Assembly (NCBI GenBank): GCA_914767885.1
Contig: CAJZBQ010000062.1
Span: forward strand, 620,001 to 684,000
Origin: Blepharisma stoltei
Taxonomy: Eukaryota; Ciliophora; Heterotrichea; Heterotrichida; Blepharismidae
DNA length: 64,000 nucleotides
Reading direction: 5' to 3'
Positions 47,342-59,951 of this stretch are shown here, one piece after another (the stretch's first letter is position 1; each line of letters starts with the position of its first letter). The notes beneath the pieces are model-generated. The model was not told the origin of the DNA. It worked only from the letters and a program-made list of their open reading frames with translations, and searched no databases. The position numbers and the translations under genes were made by a program.

Positions 47342-50300
47342 ATGTCAGTTCTATGAACTCCTAAGACTTTGACTTCAAAAAGTCTTACAAAAAAGAAGGA
47401 TCAGAAAGATATCAGGCTCACAAAGTCTGAACCGCTAGAAATATTTCCTCCAGAAATTGTGTTTAAAGATATAGAGCCTGACCAAACTTATGAAGTTACA
47501 GTTAGTGTGCGTAACCTCTGCTCAGTTGTGAGAAGAATTCGATTTATTCCTCCAAAAACTTCGAAATTCTTAGCAGAATACGAGACACTTGGAGCAATTG
47601 CAGGCGGCACTCAAACTAACATCGTTATTTCTTTCGAAACTGATCATGTCGCTGATTTTCACGATGAAATGACAATAATTTCAGAAGACTCTACTTATAC
47701 TCTTCTCCTTCACGCCTACCAGCCTTCTCCAGAAATCGCATTTGAACCTTTCATCAATTTAGGTTTAACTTCTGTTTACAAGTCAAAATCTACTCTTATC
47801 CTCTTCAGAAACGAAGGCAGCCGCCAAGGCAAAATTAGTTTGAATTATGACAAAAACATCAGCCCAGAGCTCGTTATTGAGCCAGAAAACTTTACCCTTG
47901 ATCCAAGGAACGAAATTGACATAAAATTCACTTACACTCCCAGAGAAGTAGGAGTTTTTAGATGCCCTGTAGAAGTCAATGTAGAAGGTCAAGAAAAAAT
48001 AAGGCACATCGATGTGAACGGAACTTGTGTAGAACACCAAATGTCGATTGTGGCAGCAAACGTGGACAAGTTGAATTCAGATTCAGACATTGGTCTTGGG
48101 AATAACATGGCAGTAACGACTAATTTAAATTTTGGGCACATGTATCATGGAGAAATGAAATCACTCGACTCTTATTTGGTAAATAATGGACCTGTTAAGG
48201 TTCATTTTTCGATTAGATTTATTTTAGGGTCTGAAGAAGAAGCAGAATCGGACCAACTTGTATACACCCCTCAAGAACAAGCTAAGCAAGAGCTTAAAAG
48301 AGTAATGAAAGCAGAGCCTAGCCATGGGATTGTTGACGCTTACTCCCAGCTTCATATTTTATTTACTTGCCACAGCAAAGTCCTAGACAAAGTCAAGGGC
48401 CATTCTTCCAATATGATGGAAAATGGAAATGCAGCATCAGGTGACATGAATGCATCTTATATAGTAGATAACATGATTAACTACTTTTACACAGCAATTT
48501 TCAACTTCCAAGAACTTGATAGTAAACTTCCTCTCCAACTTCAAGCTACCGCTGTAATTCCAAATATCAAAGTTTCACAAAATGCAGTGTTTTTCCCACA
48601 GTGTGCAGTGAACGACAGAAGAGATGTGCTATAGCTTTTTCGGGTATTTGCGTTGAAAGCGATGAGGTTTGGGATTGACGGCGAAGCCTATTTCCTATAC
48701 AAAACGGGTTTGCGGCGCAAGAAGAAAATACTGAGTACCTTAACTAGGTCGATAAATGCTAGATTTGCTTTTTTTAAAACCACTAAAGTGTTATAAGATT
48801 CCTTTGTCGTAATTGCCTGCTGCTTGAGAAAGCAAGAACTTTGTTACTTTTACCTCCTGGCCCGTTTGAGATTGGTGTGTTGATTCCATTTTATTAAAAT
48901 TTTGACAAATCTAATTTTTTTAGCTAGCCATTTTAAAATTGAAATATTAAATATGGAATCTGACGACACACTCATTACTATGAACCAAATTCCTCTAATT
49001 TTACGATTTGTGAATTCAAATTCAAGTATGATTATGTTTAATCAATCCTGATCTATTCGGCCTTATTCAAATCCAAAATAACAGAATCTGATTGTCAAGT
49101 TTATCTCAAAGTGAAATGTTTAGCTCAACAGAATTTACTCTTAAAATAAAAAGAAGTATTGAGCTATTCATCGAAATTTTATTAAGTGCAAACGCGGAAA
49201 GTAGATTCAAGCAGCCCTGCAAGTGCTCAGGCTCTAGAACAATTTGAAGAAAAATCTCCAGTAGAATTTAGAGATAAATGCATTTCAAGATGGTGATATA
49301 TATTGGGCTTGGATAAATAGTACATGAAACTAACTTTTCAGCTAAGCAAAAGTGCAAAACGCGGAAAGCAGGTTCTAGCAGCCCTACAAGTGCTCATGCT
49401 CCAGTAGCAATTTGAAGAAAAAAATCTCCAGTAGATTTTAGAGATAAATGCATTTTAAGATGGTGGTGTATATTGGATCTGGATAAATGGTACATGAAAA
49501 AAACATTTCAGCTAAGAAAAAAGTGCGAAACGCGGAAAGCAGATTCGAGCAGCCCTACAAGTGCTCATGCTCCTGTTGTAGTTTGAAGTAAAATCTCCGG
49601 TAGAATCTAGAGAAAAATACATTTCAAGATGGCGTAAGTCAAGATGAGAGTACATACAAAATGGTTCATGAAAAAACCCTTCAGCTAAGAAAAAGTGCAA
49701 AACGCGGAAAGCAGATTCTAGCAGCCCTAAAAATGTTCATGCTCCAGTAGCAATTTGAAGGATAATCTCCAGTAGAATTTAGAGAAAAATGTATATTGGA
49801 TCTGGATAAATGGTACATGAAACTAACTTTTCAGTGAAGAAAAAGTGCGAAACGCGGAAAGCAGATTCTAGAAGCTCTACAAGTGCTCATGCCCCTGTAG
49901 CAATTTGAAGGAAAATCTCCAGTAGATTTTAGAGAACAATGTATTTCAAGATGGTGTAAGTCAAGATGAAGTACATAAAAAAATGGTACATGAAACGAAC
50001 TTTTCAGCTAAGCAAAAGTGCGAAACGCGGAAAGCAGATTCGAGCAACCCTACAAGTGCTCATGCTCCAGTAGCAATTTTAAGAAAAATCTCCAGTAGAA
50101 TTTAGAAAAAAAATGTATTTCAAGATGGTGTAAGTCAAGATGAAGTACATAAAAAATGGCACATGAAACGAACTTTTCAGCTAAGTAAAAGTGCGAAACG
50201 CGGAAAGCAGATTCTAGAAGCCCTACAAGTGCTCATTCTTCAGTAGCATTTTGAAGAAAAATCTCCAGTATAATTTAGAGATAAATGCATTTCAAGATGG

Positions 50301-53300
50301 TGGAAGTCAAGATGCGAGTCCATACAAAATGGTTCATGAAAAACCTTTTCAGCTAAGAAAAGTGCGAAACGCAGAAAGCAGATTCAAGCAGCCCTACAAG
50401 TGCTCATGCTCCTGTTGTAATTTGAAGGAAAATCTCCAGTAGAATTTAGAAGTGCAAAACGCGGAAAGCAGATTTTACTATCCCTACAAGTACTCATGCT
50501 CCAGTTGTAATTTTAAGAAAAATCTCCAGTAGAATTTAGAGAAAAATAAAATGCAAGATGGCAGTGCATATGCAAGATGGTGCAATAAAATGTAAGTGCA
50601 TACAAAATGGTACATGAAACGAACTTCTCAGTTAAGAAAAAGTGCGAAACGCGGAAAGCACATTTTAGTTTTCCTACAAGTGCTCATGTTCCACTTGTAG
50701 TTTAAAGAAAAATCTTGAGTAGACTTTGGAGAAAAATAAAAAAAAATAGCATAATTAAAATTAAAAAAATATACACTTTAAAGAAAAAATAAAAACCTTG
50801 ATTAAGAAAAATTGAGTCTTTTAGCTCAATAATTCCTCTAATATTAAGACTTATAGCTTCAGAAGGATTTTTATCTCCATGGGTTAAAATTTAATAATGT
50901 AGCCCCCAAAATAATTAATATTTCAATTTTAAAATGACATGTTAAAAAAATTTAGGTTTGTCAAAATTTTAATAAAAATGGAATCAACACACCAATCCCA
51001 AGAAAGCAGGAGGCAAAAGTGACAAAGGTCTTGTTTTCTCAAGCAGAAGGGAATCACCACAAAGGAATCTTATGTGCACTTCTAGCTCATATCAGATACT
51101 TCCTTCCCGATATCTTTCTATACTCTACTAAGTATGTTTCTTCTTGCGCCATTCGACCCGTTTTGTATAGGAAATAGGCTTCGCCGTCAACCCCAAACCT
51201 CATCGCTTTCAACGCAAATACCCGAAAAAAGCTATAGTTAAAATAGAAAACATGAATGACGAGCTATCGGTAGATTTCAGCTTTAACCAGGTTTCTCAAT
51301 TCTCGGTTGACCCTGCAAAAGGTGTATTACTCCCACTCCAAAGCAAATCAATAAATTTTTCCTTTATTCCTAAAAACCTTGGAATTTTCCATTCAGTCAT
51401 GACCCTTCATTTTATAAAAGAAGCTTATAAAGTTCCTATTCATCTTTATGGTAAATCCACTGGAATATCTGAAAAAGGCAAAGAAATCAGAGGACCTGAA
51501 AGCACTGTCAAGGATTTTGAGCCTGCAAGAAAATACGTGAGCGAAAGCGACCTTGCAAATATGCATAAAACGAAGGTAAAAACAGAAGGAGATACACTTA
51601 AGACTGATTATTCTTTACAGATGGACCAAGCAATACTTCAGGATTTTGTTAAAAAGCAATATGTCGACTTCTTAAGAACACAAAGAAAAGAACGCTTAGC
51701 GAAAGAAAAGCAAAACGAGCTACAGAGGACTGGAAAAATAGTCCCACTTACTAAAGAAGAAATGGAAAAAGATCCAGATCTTGGTATCAGTCGCGATCTG
51801 CTAAAAGAGCCTATGCTTAGCCTTCCGAACGCCTCAGATCAGCTATTTGTAAACAAGCAAATTGGGCTATACGAAAATTCCCACAGCAACGACAATATGC
51901 ACGATCCTGACCGTGCTATAAAAAATGTGAGGAAAAAAGCCATTGACCGCAAAAAATTCAAAGAAGTCCCTTACTCACTTACACCAACTAAGCAGGTCGA
52001 AATTAGAGAATGCTCAAAAAAACTGTCAGCAGAAGAGCTGCAATTTATATCAGCAGGGCCAAAAAACCTTGATTTTGGGAAGGTTGTGATGAACTCTCCT
52101 TCATTTAAGTGGTTTAGTATTGCTAACGATTTAAAGCATAACATCTTTGTAGAGCTGGTCTCAGCTGTTTCAGAAATTAATACTATGGAGCCAAATTCAT
52201 TGGTGATCCCACCAGGACTTAAAGGAGGCTTTAAGCTTGGGCTGCTTTCATCAAGAGCCCAAGAATTAGAAGGGATTGTTACTTATAAAATCAATGGAGA
52301 GCATACTTTTAACTTCAGGATTATAGCAAAGGTAGAACCAGCTGAACTTAGAATATCAAAGAACTATTTGAAGTTTGTATTTGATGATGATAATATGGAA
52401 GAAAGCTTATGCGAAAAACTTTTCGTCGAAAATGGCTGCAACGCTGATACAAGATTTGCTTGGGTTGTCCCACCGAATTCAAATTTTGAAGTAGAGCCTC
52501 TTGAAGATTTGGTGGAAGCAGGAAAAACGAGACCAGTGATCGTCAAGTTTACGCCTTCTATAGGAGCAAATAGGAATGATGAAGAAAATTTAGTAATGAA
52601 AGTACAAAATGGGGAGAAATGCACACTCAGATGCAAAGGGGAATTCACTGAAGCTAAATGCCAATTTTTGCAAAAGCAGCTGGACTTTGAAGTAGTAGCA
52701 GTTGGTATCAAGCATGAAAAGTCTGTCACAATAAAAAATCTGTTGAGATCCACAGCTATTTATCATATCAAAAAATGCCCCACAGAAATTCGACGAGCTC
52801 AGAAAATGATTTGGGTTAGAATGGCACCTTTAAGGTTATAATCTCCACCATCTGGAGTCATTACCCTTCTAGAAAATACCATTCCCTAAGATCAGGAATC
52901 CGGTAGGAAAAGCCACCCGGATCTTGCTTCGATGAGATAACTGGGATATTTTCACCAGGGGAAACCAAAACTCATAATTAAAATATGCAAGAGATGAATT
53001 TTCAGTCAGGAGACCAGGGAAATTTGAGTGACGCGATATTTTAATTATGCCCAACAGAAATAACTGTAACCCCAACTAGAGGGAAAATTTCAGGAGATGG
53101 TAGGGCAAACCTGAAAATCGAGTTTTGCAGTTTCGAAGAGCAAGAACTCCATGGAGAGCTTGAAGTCTTAATTAGAGGTGGAAAGCCCCTTGTCCTTTCT
53201 ATTCATGCTTCTGCAATTATACCAAAGGTCTACATTCAAGAGCCAGAAATTGACTTCGGAGGGGTAACTTACAAATGCAGTGCTTATCGAAAGTTCACAG

Positions 53301-56300
53301 TGGTCAATGAAAGCCCAATTGCTTGTGTTCTTTATATTAGCCTTCAGGAGCACCCAGAATTTGAAGTATCATTACCAGCTGACCACCTTGGAGAAGGGGA
53401 ATGTGAAAGCACAGTGCTCATGGGAGCTGCTTCAGATCGAGGGAATCCGTTTGTACTTAGAGATGAGCACGATGAGCTGGAAGATATCAAAATGGAGGCT
53501 GGAATGCAGGAAGAAGATGACTCTGAAGAAGAGGAAGAGGAGGTGGCAAGAACTTTTAGGCTAAATCTTCATCCAAGCACATCAATTACACTTCAACTTA
53601 AATTTACGCCTAGTGATACTGAAACCTATTTATTTGATTTGCCTGTTATGATGGCTGGAGTAAATGAGACATTAAAATCCTTAACCAGACCTGTGTCTGG
53701 AGAAGGGCTGCAGCCGAAATTCTTAATAGAGCCTGCTATAGTTGACTTCAAAAAGAAATACATCACAGCTGGAGAAAAGTCCTTCCCCGACTACAAAGAC
53801 GTGATATTTTCAAATCCTGACATTTATCCGCTGAGATGGAAGCTTGATACTTCTACTATCGACTCAACCAAAATCTTTACCATAAGACCGCTTGAAGGGT
53901 ATCTGGAGCCAGCTGCTTCAGTAACAGTTAGAGCAAGCTTTAACCCAAATCAAGCTATTGATTATGAAGAAAAAATTAATTTGTTCATTGACAACTCAAC
54001 AGAACCTTACTTAACGCTTACTCTTAGAGGAGAAGGTTCAATCCCACGCATCTCATTTGACAGGCGGTATGTGATTCTCCCTATAACTCCTCTGGGGATT
54101 TCTTCAAAATCTATCTTCAAAATCAATAATGAGGGCTATCAAAATGTAGAATTAAAATACCGGCTTCCAAAAGATGCAGGCAGAATTCCATTGCAATTAA
54201 ATTTCCCTGATGGCCAAACTTTAGGATCGACAAAACAAAAAATCCCAGTGGAAGTTATCTTTAATTCTGATCGTGCCTTGTCATTTACAGCGAATTTAGA
54301 CTTTTTTGACAATGAAGGAAATAAATTCACGATAGCAATTTCAGGAACAGCTGATAATTGCTTGTTTACGTCTTTTCCCTTTATTCAAAGTCATCAAGAA
54401 GATATCAGATTTAATGTTGATGAAAACGGAGCAATGAAACTAGAGTTCGAAGAAGTCTCAGATGGAGATGAAGCTTCAGGAAGATGGGGAACTGGAGGCC
54501 CAGCCGGAGCTCCCAGAACAAGTGCAGCGAGCTCGGTGTATTCCAGGTCTGCTAAAAGCATCGTAGGATATCAGCCTGTCCCTCAATTTTTGCTAGAAAA
54601 AGGGTTAGACCACTTGAATAGATGGCTAAACCACAGTGTCCTCAGTTCTACCATTAACAAATTCCCTGATGATTTTGTGAATCAGCATGGTGCGCCACTT
54701 TATGAGCTGGTTTTTGCACTGTCAGGCAAATACCCACCAGGGCAAGTTAAAAATCCGAATTCCTTGGCCCCGAAAGAACTTGCAAGACAGCTTTTTAAGC
54801 AATATGACGACTTAATTGAGTATTTGAAGAGAAATGGAGCAATGCTAAATACGCTTAGACCTGAGTTCTTATTAAGCCAAAATGACTTTGCAAGGTTTTT
54901 AAAGTCTACGCCGCTAGAACTCCAGCTAAGGCCTAAACAAATCCAGCATCGGTGGCCATATCTTTCTATGGATTCTTGGACAACCTTGATTTTTCAAATT
55001 GTTAAGCTGTATCTACTCAATAGGGTGACACCTAAAAGCTTCAAAAACTTACCTGGAATGAACCCAGAAGAAGCAAACATCGATGCAGGGATGACTAGTT
55101 CCAACATTTACTCTGTGTCTGAATGCATTTTACTTAAGTGGCTAAGCTATCACTATGAGTGCATTCATCCGCACACTCCGAAGAAAATTTCCAACTTTGA
55201 GTCTGATTTGTCTGATGGCACAGTGATCTCTTCTGTCATCCAATCTCATATAGGGAATGTCAAGGCTTTAGGCAATATCAAAGTCAACCCTAACAGTGAA
55301 GAGCAAAGAAGCCAAAACTGCGAAAAAGTAATAGCAGGGCTCAGTGAAATAGGCTTGCCCACCCACTTCACTGCAAATGATTTAGTTCGTCCTAGTGCGC
55401 GAGAAGCTTTGCTATTTGTCTTGCAGCTATATCAGGGACTTCCCCACTATATTCCTAAATGTAAAATTATTTTTTCATGCCCGCTCAGCGAAAAAATTGT
55501 TAAGAATATTGAACTTACCAACCCGTCTAACAAATCTGTGAATTATTGGGTTAGAATTGAAGGTAGCTCTGACTACACATTTGAAGCGCAGGAGTCAATA
55601 ACACTTCCATCAAAATCAACAGTCCAATTCCCAGTTACTTTCCAAAGCAGAGTGACTGTTCCGGTGCAAAAAGCCAAGCTAAGCTTCACAAACCGAACTA
55701 CAGATGGCGGTGCTCAGGGTGCAGCTCTTGTTTTCGAGTTAATTTCTGACGTAAAGGCGCCTATAAATGTGATGCAAATAGACTTTGAAACTCCACTTTA
55801 TAAGCTGTTTAATAAAGAAGTAGAAATAAAAAACAATTATTCCCAAGAGGCAGAATTCGTGATCCAGCTAAATCCAATTGAAGATGCACCAAAGAAACCT
55901 CCTGCAAATAAAAAGAAAGGCCCACCCGAACCTCCTCCTCTGCAATTTCCGCCAGCTTTTTATATTAAAAATGAGAAAGTAAAAGTCAAGAAAAACTCAG
56001 TTAGCTTCATAGGTGTCCAGTTTTTACCTTTCGAAATGAAAACCCATAAAGCTGAACTAATTTTGTGCGACGAAAAGGTAGGAGAAATTCATTACTTGCT
56101 AGTCGCGAATGTGAGTATGCCAGAATCGCAACTGATTACGATGAAGCAGGAAATGGGTGACTCCATGCAAGTTGTGGTGCCTTTGAAGTCGAAGAACGAG
56201 CAGCTGGAATTTGCGAAGTCAAAATGCAGGGAAAGATACCAAGCTTCACACAAGACTCGAGAAAGAGATACTTTGAATGAAATCTTTAAGAAACTGCACA

Positions 56301-59300
56301 CAGAAGACACAAATGTGTATGATATTGTCTTGAGCTCTCCTTTCTTTGGAGGCCCTAACACCATTTCTTTAACAGAGTTCAGCAAAAGTAAAGGTGGTAA
56401 AGGAGGGCTTGATACTTCACAAGTAAGTGACGTCTCCAAGCAAGAAATTTCCTTGCAAAGAAGCAAGAAAACGCCAAGTAGAAGCTCGCATACTAGCCAA
56501 GCACCTGCAGGGAATTCCTCTTCTGGACAAGATGCACAAAATAAGCTCCAGCTCAGCTTTTCTCCAAAGACTCCAGGCGAATATCCTTGCTTTGTAACCT
56601 TAACATCAACTAGAAAAACTGACATCAGAATATATGAAATCGTTGTAGCCGTAAAGCCAAAGAAAAATGTGGTCACGCTAGAGATGACTGCTCCAGCTAG
56701 AGGTGAGGTGAAGCAAGACATCCCAATTATAAATAACTCAGACAAAGATTGGCCAGTCAAAGTAAGCTTAACCCAAGATGCTAAAGAATTCAGTGTTTCT
56801 AAAGATTTCGTGGTAAGAAGAAAATCAACTGGGTATTGTCCATTAGTTTTCAAGCCGATTTGGACTTGTGATGTAAAAGGAAAGCTGCTGCTCGATATCC
56901 CACTTACAGGAGATCTATATGAGTTTAACCTCAGAGGGATTGGAGAAGAACCAAATGCTGAAGAGCATATGACAATTGACTGCAAGGTCAAGGAAACTTA
57001 TTATCAGCTGATTCCTATTATGAATCCAAACGATTTCCCAGTTGTTTATAAGGTGGAATCTGATTTAGTAATTGCTTCTGGAGACCCACAAATACAAGTT
57101 CCTGCCAAAACTAAAGGACAATATGAGCTTCAAGTAAAGCCAATACAAAGTGGCATGTACTCTGGAGCAATTACATTTTATGATAATCAAGGCAAATTTT
57201 ATTGGTATAAACGCCTCTACGCTTGCGAGCTCTCAAGTCCAGATGCCTCCTAGGAGATCCGAGGATTGATTTATTAACTTATACTGGTGAAGACTATCCT
57301 CAAATTTGGTAAATCTACATTATCAGATGGATTTATCAATTTGAGGGTTGGCTTAACCAATCCTCAGCTCTCAGAGACATAGGACTATGGAAATCCATAA
57401 GTGTGGAGATGCTATATACACTAGAAGTTAGAGCCCAAGAACCTGAGCCTGAAGATGAAAAAATATTGATGACTCAGTGCAGAAAAGCTGTCGAATTAAA
57501 ACTTACTGTTTATATTCTTTGACTACTTATATTTAGCATATTATATCAAAATTGTTTTGCTTATATTCTATATGAATAGAGTATTTCACTATCATGCTAT
57601 TTTTAAAATTAATAAAAATGAGAATAATCCATATCCAGAAAACACTACTTTTGAAGTCAACATCCAAGGCCATGGACTTATGGGTGATAATATGTTTTAT
57701 GTTGCTGCTAAGGAGCTAGGCACTTATGAACTCCTCTATTCTCCACTACTCCCTGGTGAATCATATGGAACGATTTCCTTCGTCAGCGAAAAAACTGGTG
57801 AATTTTGGTACAAGCTTAAACTGATTGCTTTGCCACCTGAGCCATTTGAATTAGAAATTTTTGAATGTGAACTTGGGAAATCAGAAACCCAGCACATAGC
57901 ATTAGAGAACCCTACAAATGAAGAAGTCATTTTAGACTACAGCTGCTCTAACCCTCTAAACTTTGAGTTGGTCCCTGAGCGAATCATTCTACCTCCTTAT
58001 GAAACAATAGAAGCTACAGTCAAGTATTCTCCTTCTACACTCAAGCATGTAGAAACTGGCGAAATCAAGCTCAGCAGCAAAGCTCTTGGAGACTGGATCT
58101 TCAAACTGAGAGGCAAAGGACGTCCACCTACACTTATGGAGCCTCTTGAGATTGCTGCGACTATTGGAGAAACAAGCTCTACACAGATTACATTTAAAAA
58201 TCCATTTAGGGAAAACATTACGATTTCTATTGCTTTAGAAGCCAGTGAGAACGTATTCCAACTGCTTGTGAGGAAAAATAAATATGCAATAGGGCCTTTA
58301 GGATCATTGCTGATTCCTGTAGCTTTTATTCCAACATCAATGGATGAGCACACTGCTGTTCTGCTAGTATCGATTACAGATGAATTGACTTGGAGATACC
58401 CGCTTAAAGGCATCACTGAGAATGCTTCTACACGCATTGACTACTCTTTCAAGACCAAGTGCAGAACTTCATTAGAAATGCCACTAAATATTGTTTTGAA
58501 TGATTTATAGTGAGTTAGAGAGACTAAATATTATATACGAAAATTTTAAATTATTTTTAATAGATTTATTCGCAGCTATCATTGCATTTAGTGTTCCCAA
58601 AAGGCATATATCTATTATTAGTAAATATAGGCAAATATCTTATTTTCAACTAAAATAATAAAATTAGCAGAGAGGCATAGTCGATCTTACAGAAGAAGAA
58701 AATTTCACCAATGAAATTAACGTTATAGACCAGGCTGTCAAACATTTCGTCGACAAAAGCTTGCAGATTGAAACTCACAAAAACATTATTTCAAGCCCAG
58801 CAGAAGCTTTAGAATTTTCTGTAAAATTCGAGCCATTACGGCCATTTAAGACACAAGTTGAGCTTTTAATCTACAAAGGATCTGGAGGAAGATGGAAATA
58901 TAATATCATGCTTGAAGCTCTTGATCCAGATATTGATGACACAATCAATATAGAATCTCAAATAAACAAAACAACCAGCATTGCCTTCAAGCTAACCAAC
59001 CAATTCAAAGCTTTTGCTGAGTTTGAAGCATTTTTCACCCCAGAAAGTGATTCTTGTTTTGCGATTCAGCCCAATCAAGGTATTTTAGAGCCATATGGAA
59101 GGGAAGGGACAACTTTTATAGTGTCGTTTACTCCTGTTGAGTATGGAGCTCCTAAGGTAGGGAAGCTTGTGATTCAGACAGAAGATATGATGTGGACTTA
59201 TCTTGTTAAAGGATCCCATCCTCGCTATCAACCTCCTGAAGCTAGCGGTGGCAGAATTGATAATAGGCTTCAGAGATCGATACAGCCACAGCAGAGCTCA

Positions 59301-59426
59301 AAGAAAAACTTCATAAAGAAAAACATCAAGGGACTGTCGCCGACTAGGTCAAAGATGGAGTCTTCAATGAAATCTTTATCCCCAACAAGAAAGGCACCAT
59401 CTCAACAAAGAATAACAGAAATTTAA
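47342..59426 (+). CDS. CFAP47: CFAP47-like giant ciliary protein, five IESs (2924 aa)
   Basis: Axonemal protein of the ASPM/SPD-2/Hydin (MSP-like Ig domain) class. Removing 48630-51234, 52776-53047, 57251-57414, 57513-57609 and 58506-58677 leaves exactly 2925 codons. The start is ATG 47342 (MSVLWTPKTLTSKS, Trp as TGA). Repeated Ig-like modules run throughout (for example IFPPEIVFKDIEPDQTYEVT; LDFGKVVMNSPSFKWFSI; ISFDRRYVILPITPLG). A calponin-homology domain sits at about residues 1560-1750 (VSECILLKWLSYHYE..LSDGTVISSVIQSH). The length and the CH-plus-Hydin architecture match CFAP47 better than HYDIN. The C-terminus is basic (NLSPTRSKMESSMKS type). Assignment is by architecture. Confidence 0.82.
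48630..51234. mobile_element. 2.6-kb IES with ~330-bp inverted ends and a satellite array, in the CFAP47-like gene
   Basis: Ends TATAGCTTTTTTCGGGTATT and its complement. The arms continue with few gaps through CTATTTCCTATACAAAACGG and a second block (GTGTGTTGATTCCATTTTTA type). TA pointers at 48630-48631 and 51235-51236 give ..NDRRDVL|VKIENMNDELS.. in frame. There is no transposase frame inside. Confidence 0.9.
49185..50740. repeat. Tandem array, about ten units of ~165-175 bp
   Basis: Each unit has AGTGCGAAACGCGGAAAGCA, CCCTACAAGTGCTCATGCTC, AAATCTCCAGTAGAATTTAG, TTTCAAGATGGTGTAAGTCA and ATGAAACGAACTTTTCAGCT. The GCGGAAAGCA word recurs near 49194, 49358, 49530, 49702, 49855, 50028, 50200, 50366, 50461 and 50650 (one short unit). 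Diverged homologue of the array at 36800. Confidence 0.85.
52776..53047. mobile_element. Retroposon-like IES with ~15-bp direct repeats (272 bp)
   Basis: TGCCCCACAGAAATT (52776) and TGCCCAACAGAAATA (53048) flank it. Dropping one copy gives ..YHIKKCPTEI|TVTPTRGKIS.. in frame. TA-to-TA joining in the neighbourhood gives a stop or a duplicated CPTEI segment, so the long repeat is the likelier boundary. Its body matches the right half of the 10230-10670 insert and shares the TTTTAATTAT end. Confidence 0.65.
57251..57414. other. Short IES in the CFAP47-like gene (164 bp)
   Basis: TA at 57251 and 57415. Internal imperfect inverted repeat CCGAGGATTGATTTATTAAC / ..GGCTTAACCAATCCTCAGC. Removal gives ..SSPDASYTLEVRAQEPE... 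A neighbouring TA choice on the right would break the frame. Confidence 0.65.
57513..57609. other. Very short AT-rich IES in the CFAP47-like gene (97 bp)
   Basis: The frame runs into AT-rich sequence after ELKLTVY and resumes at NKNENNPYPENTTFEV. TA at 57513-57514 and 57610-57611 are in matching phase. No terminal repeats beyond a few bases. Other TAs in the last 12 bases (for example 57598-57599 region) would also keep frame, so the right boundary may be a few bases off. Confidence 0.6.
58506..58677. other. Short IES in the CFAP47-like gene (172 bp)
   Basis: TA at 58506-58507 and 58678-58679. The frame breaks after ..NIVLNDL and resumes VDLTEEENFTNEINVID... Terminal similarity is weak (TAGTGAGTTAGAGAGA / TATGCCTCTCTGC). 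AT-rich, non-coding. Confidence 0.7.
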
Positions 59427-59587
59427 TAATTTATTATGGTTACATTAAATAATATATAAAAATATATATTATAACTTCTTTATAATAATTCTGAGTAAGA
59501 CTAGATTGGTATATTTAAATTTAGAAATTCGTAAATGGAAGCCAGTTTTTAATTCGATAACCCCCAGGCACCGCTTCGAAGAGCAAT

Positions 59588-59950
59588 ATGAAAGAAACCT
59601 CAATTTATTATCAGTCAAGTTTATTACAGTCTAAAGAAGACCTCAGAAAAGGGTTAGTAGAAAATTACCCAGAAGAATGTGTCTCTAATTTTGATTAAAA
59701 GTTTGAAAAATGTCGAAATCTCAGAGAGCAACTGCAAAGCTTAAATAGAGGTGGTGCTATAAATGATAGGATCGAATACTAGAAGGGGAGCAGAGCTTTT
59801 TTAATCTGTGCGTTCACTTTTTACACTTTTAAACAATCAACACGGTCAGGTGAAAGATTTCAAATGGCTCAAAACAGAGCATTCGCCTAACTAGTTTACA
59901 ATTTATGAAGCTTTGAAAGAAGTAAGACAAGTAATGGATCTAGCGATAAA
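59588..59950 (+). pseudogene. Decayed or recoded ORF with TAA/TAG at three positions
   Basis: From ATG 59588 a protein-like frame (MKETSIYYQSSLLQSKEDL..) continues for about 120 codons but contains TAA at 59696, TAG at 59780 and TAA at 59888. All three could derive from Gln codons by a C-to-T change, and the flanking residues (KFEKCRNLREQLQSLNRGG) look coding. Most likely a gene remnant; the alternative is that the frame is accidental. It overlaps nothing and ends at the NUF2 3' end. Confidence 0.35.
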
Positions 59951-59951
59951 A

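Noticed and set aside
52364-52753. 129-codon minus-strand frame
   Set aside because: Antisense shadow of the CFAP47-like coding sequence.
56092-56991. 299-codon minus-strand frame
   Set aside because: Antisense shadow of the CFAP47-like gene, rich in Ser/Phe/Leu as expected of reverse-frame translation.
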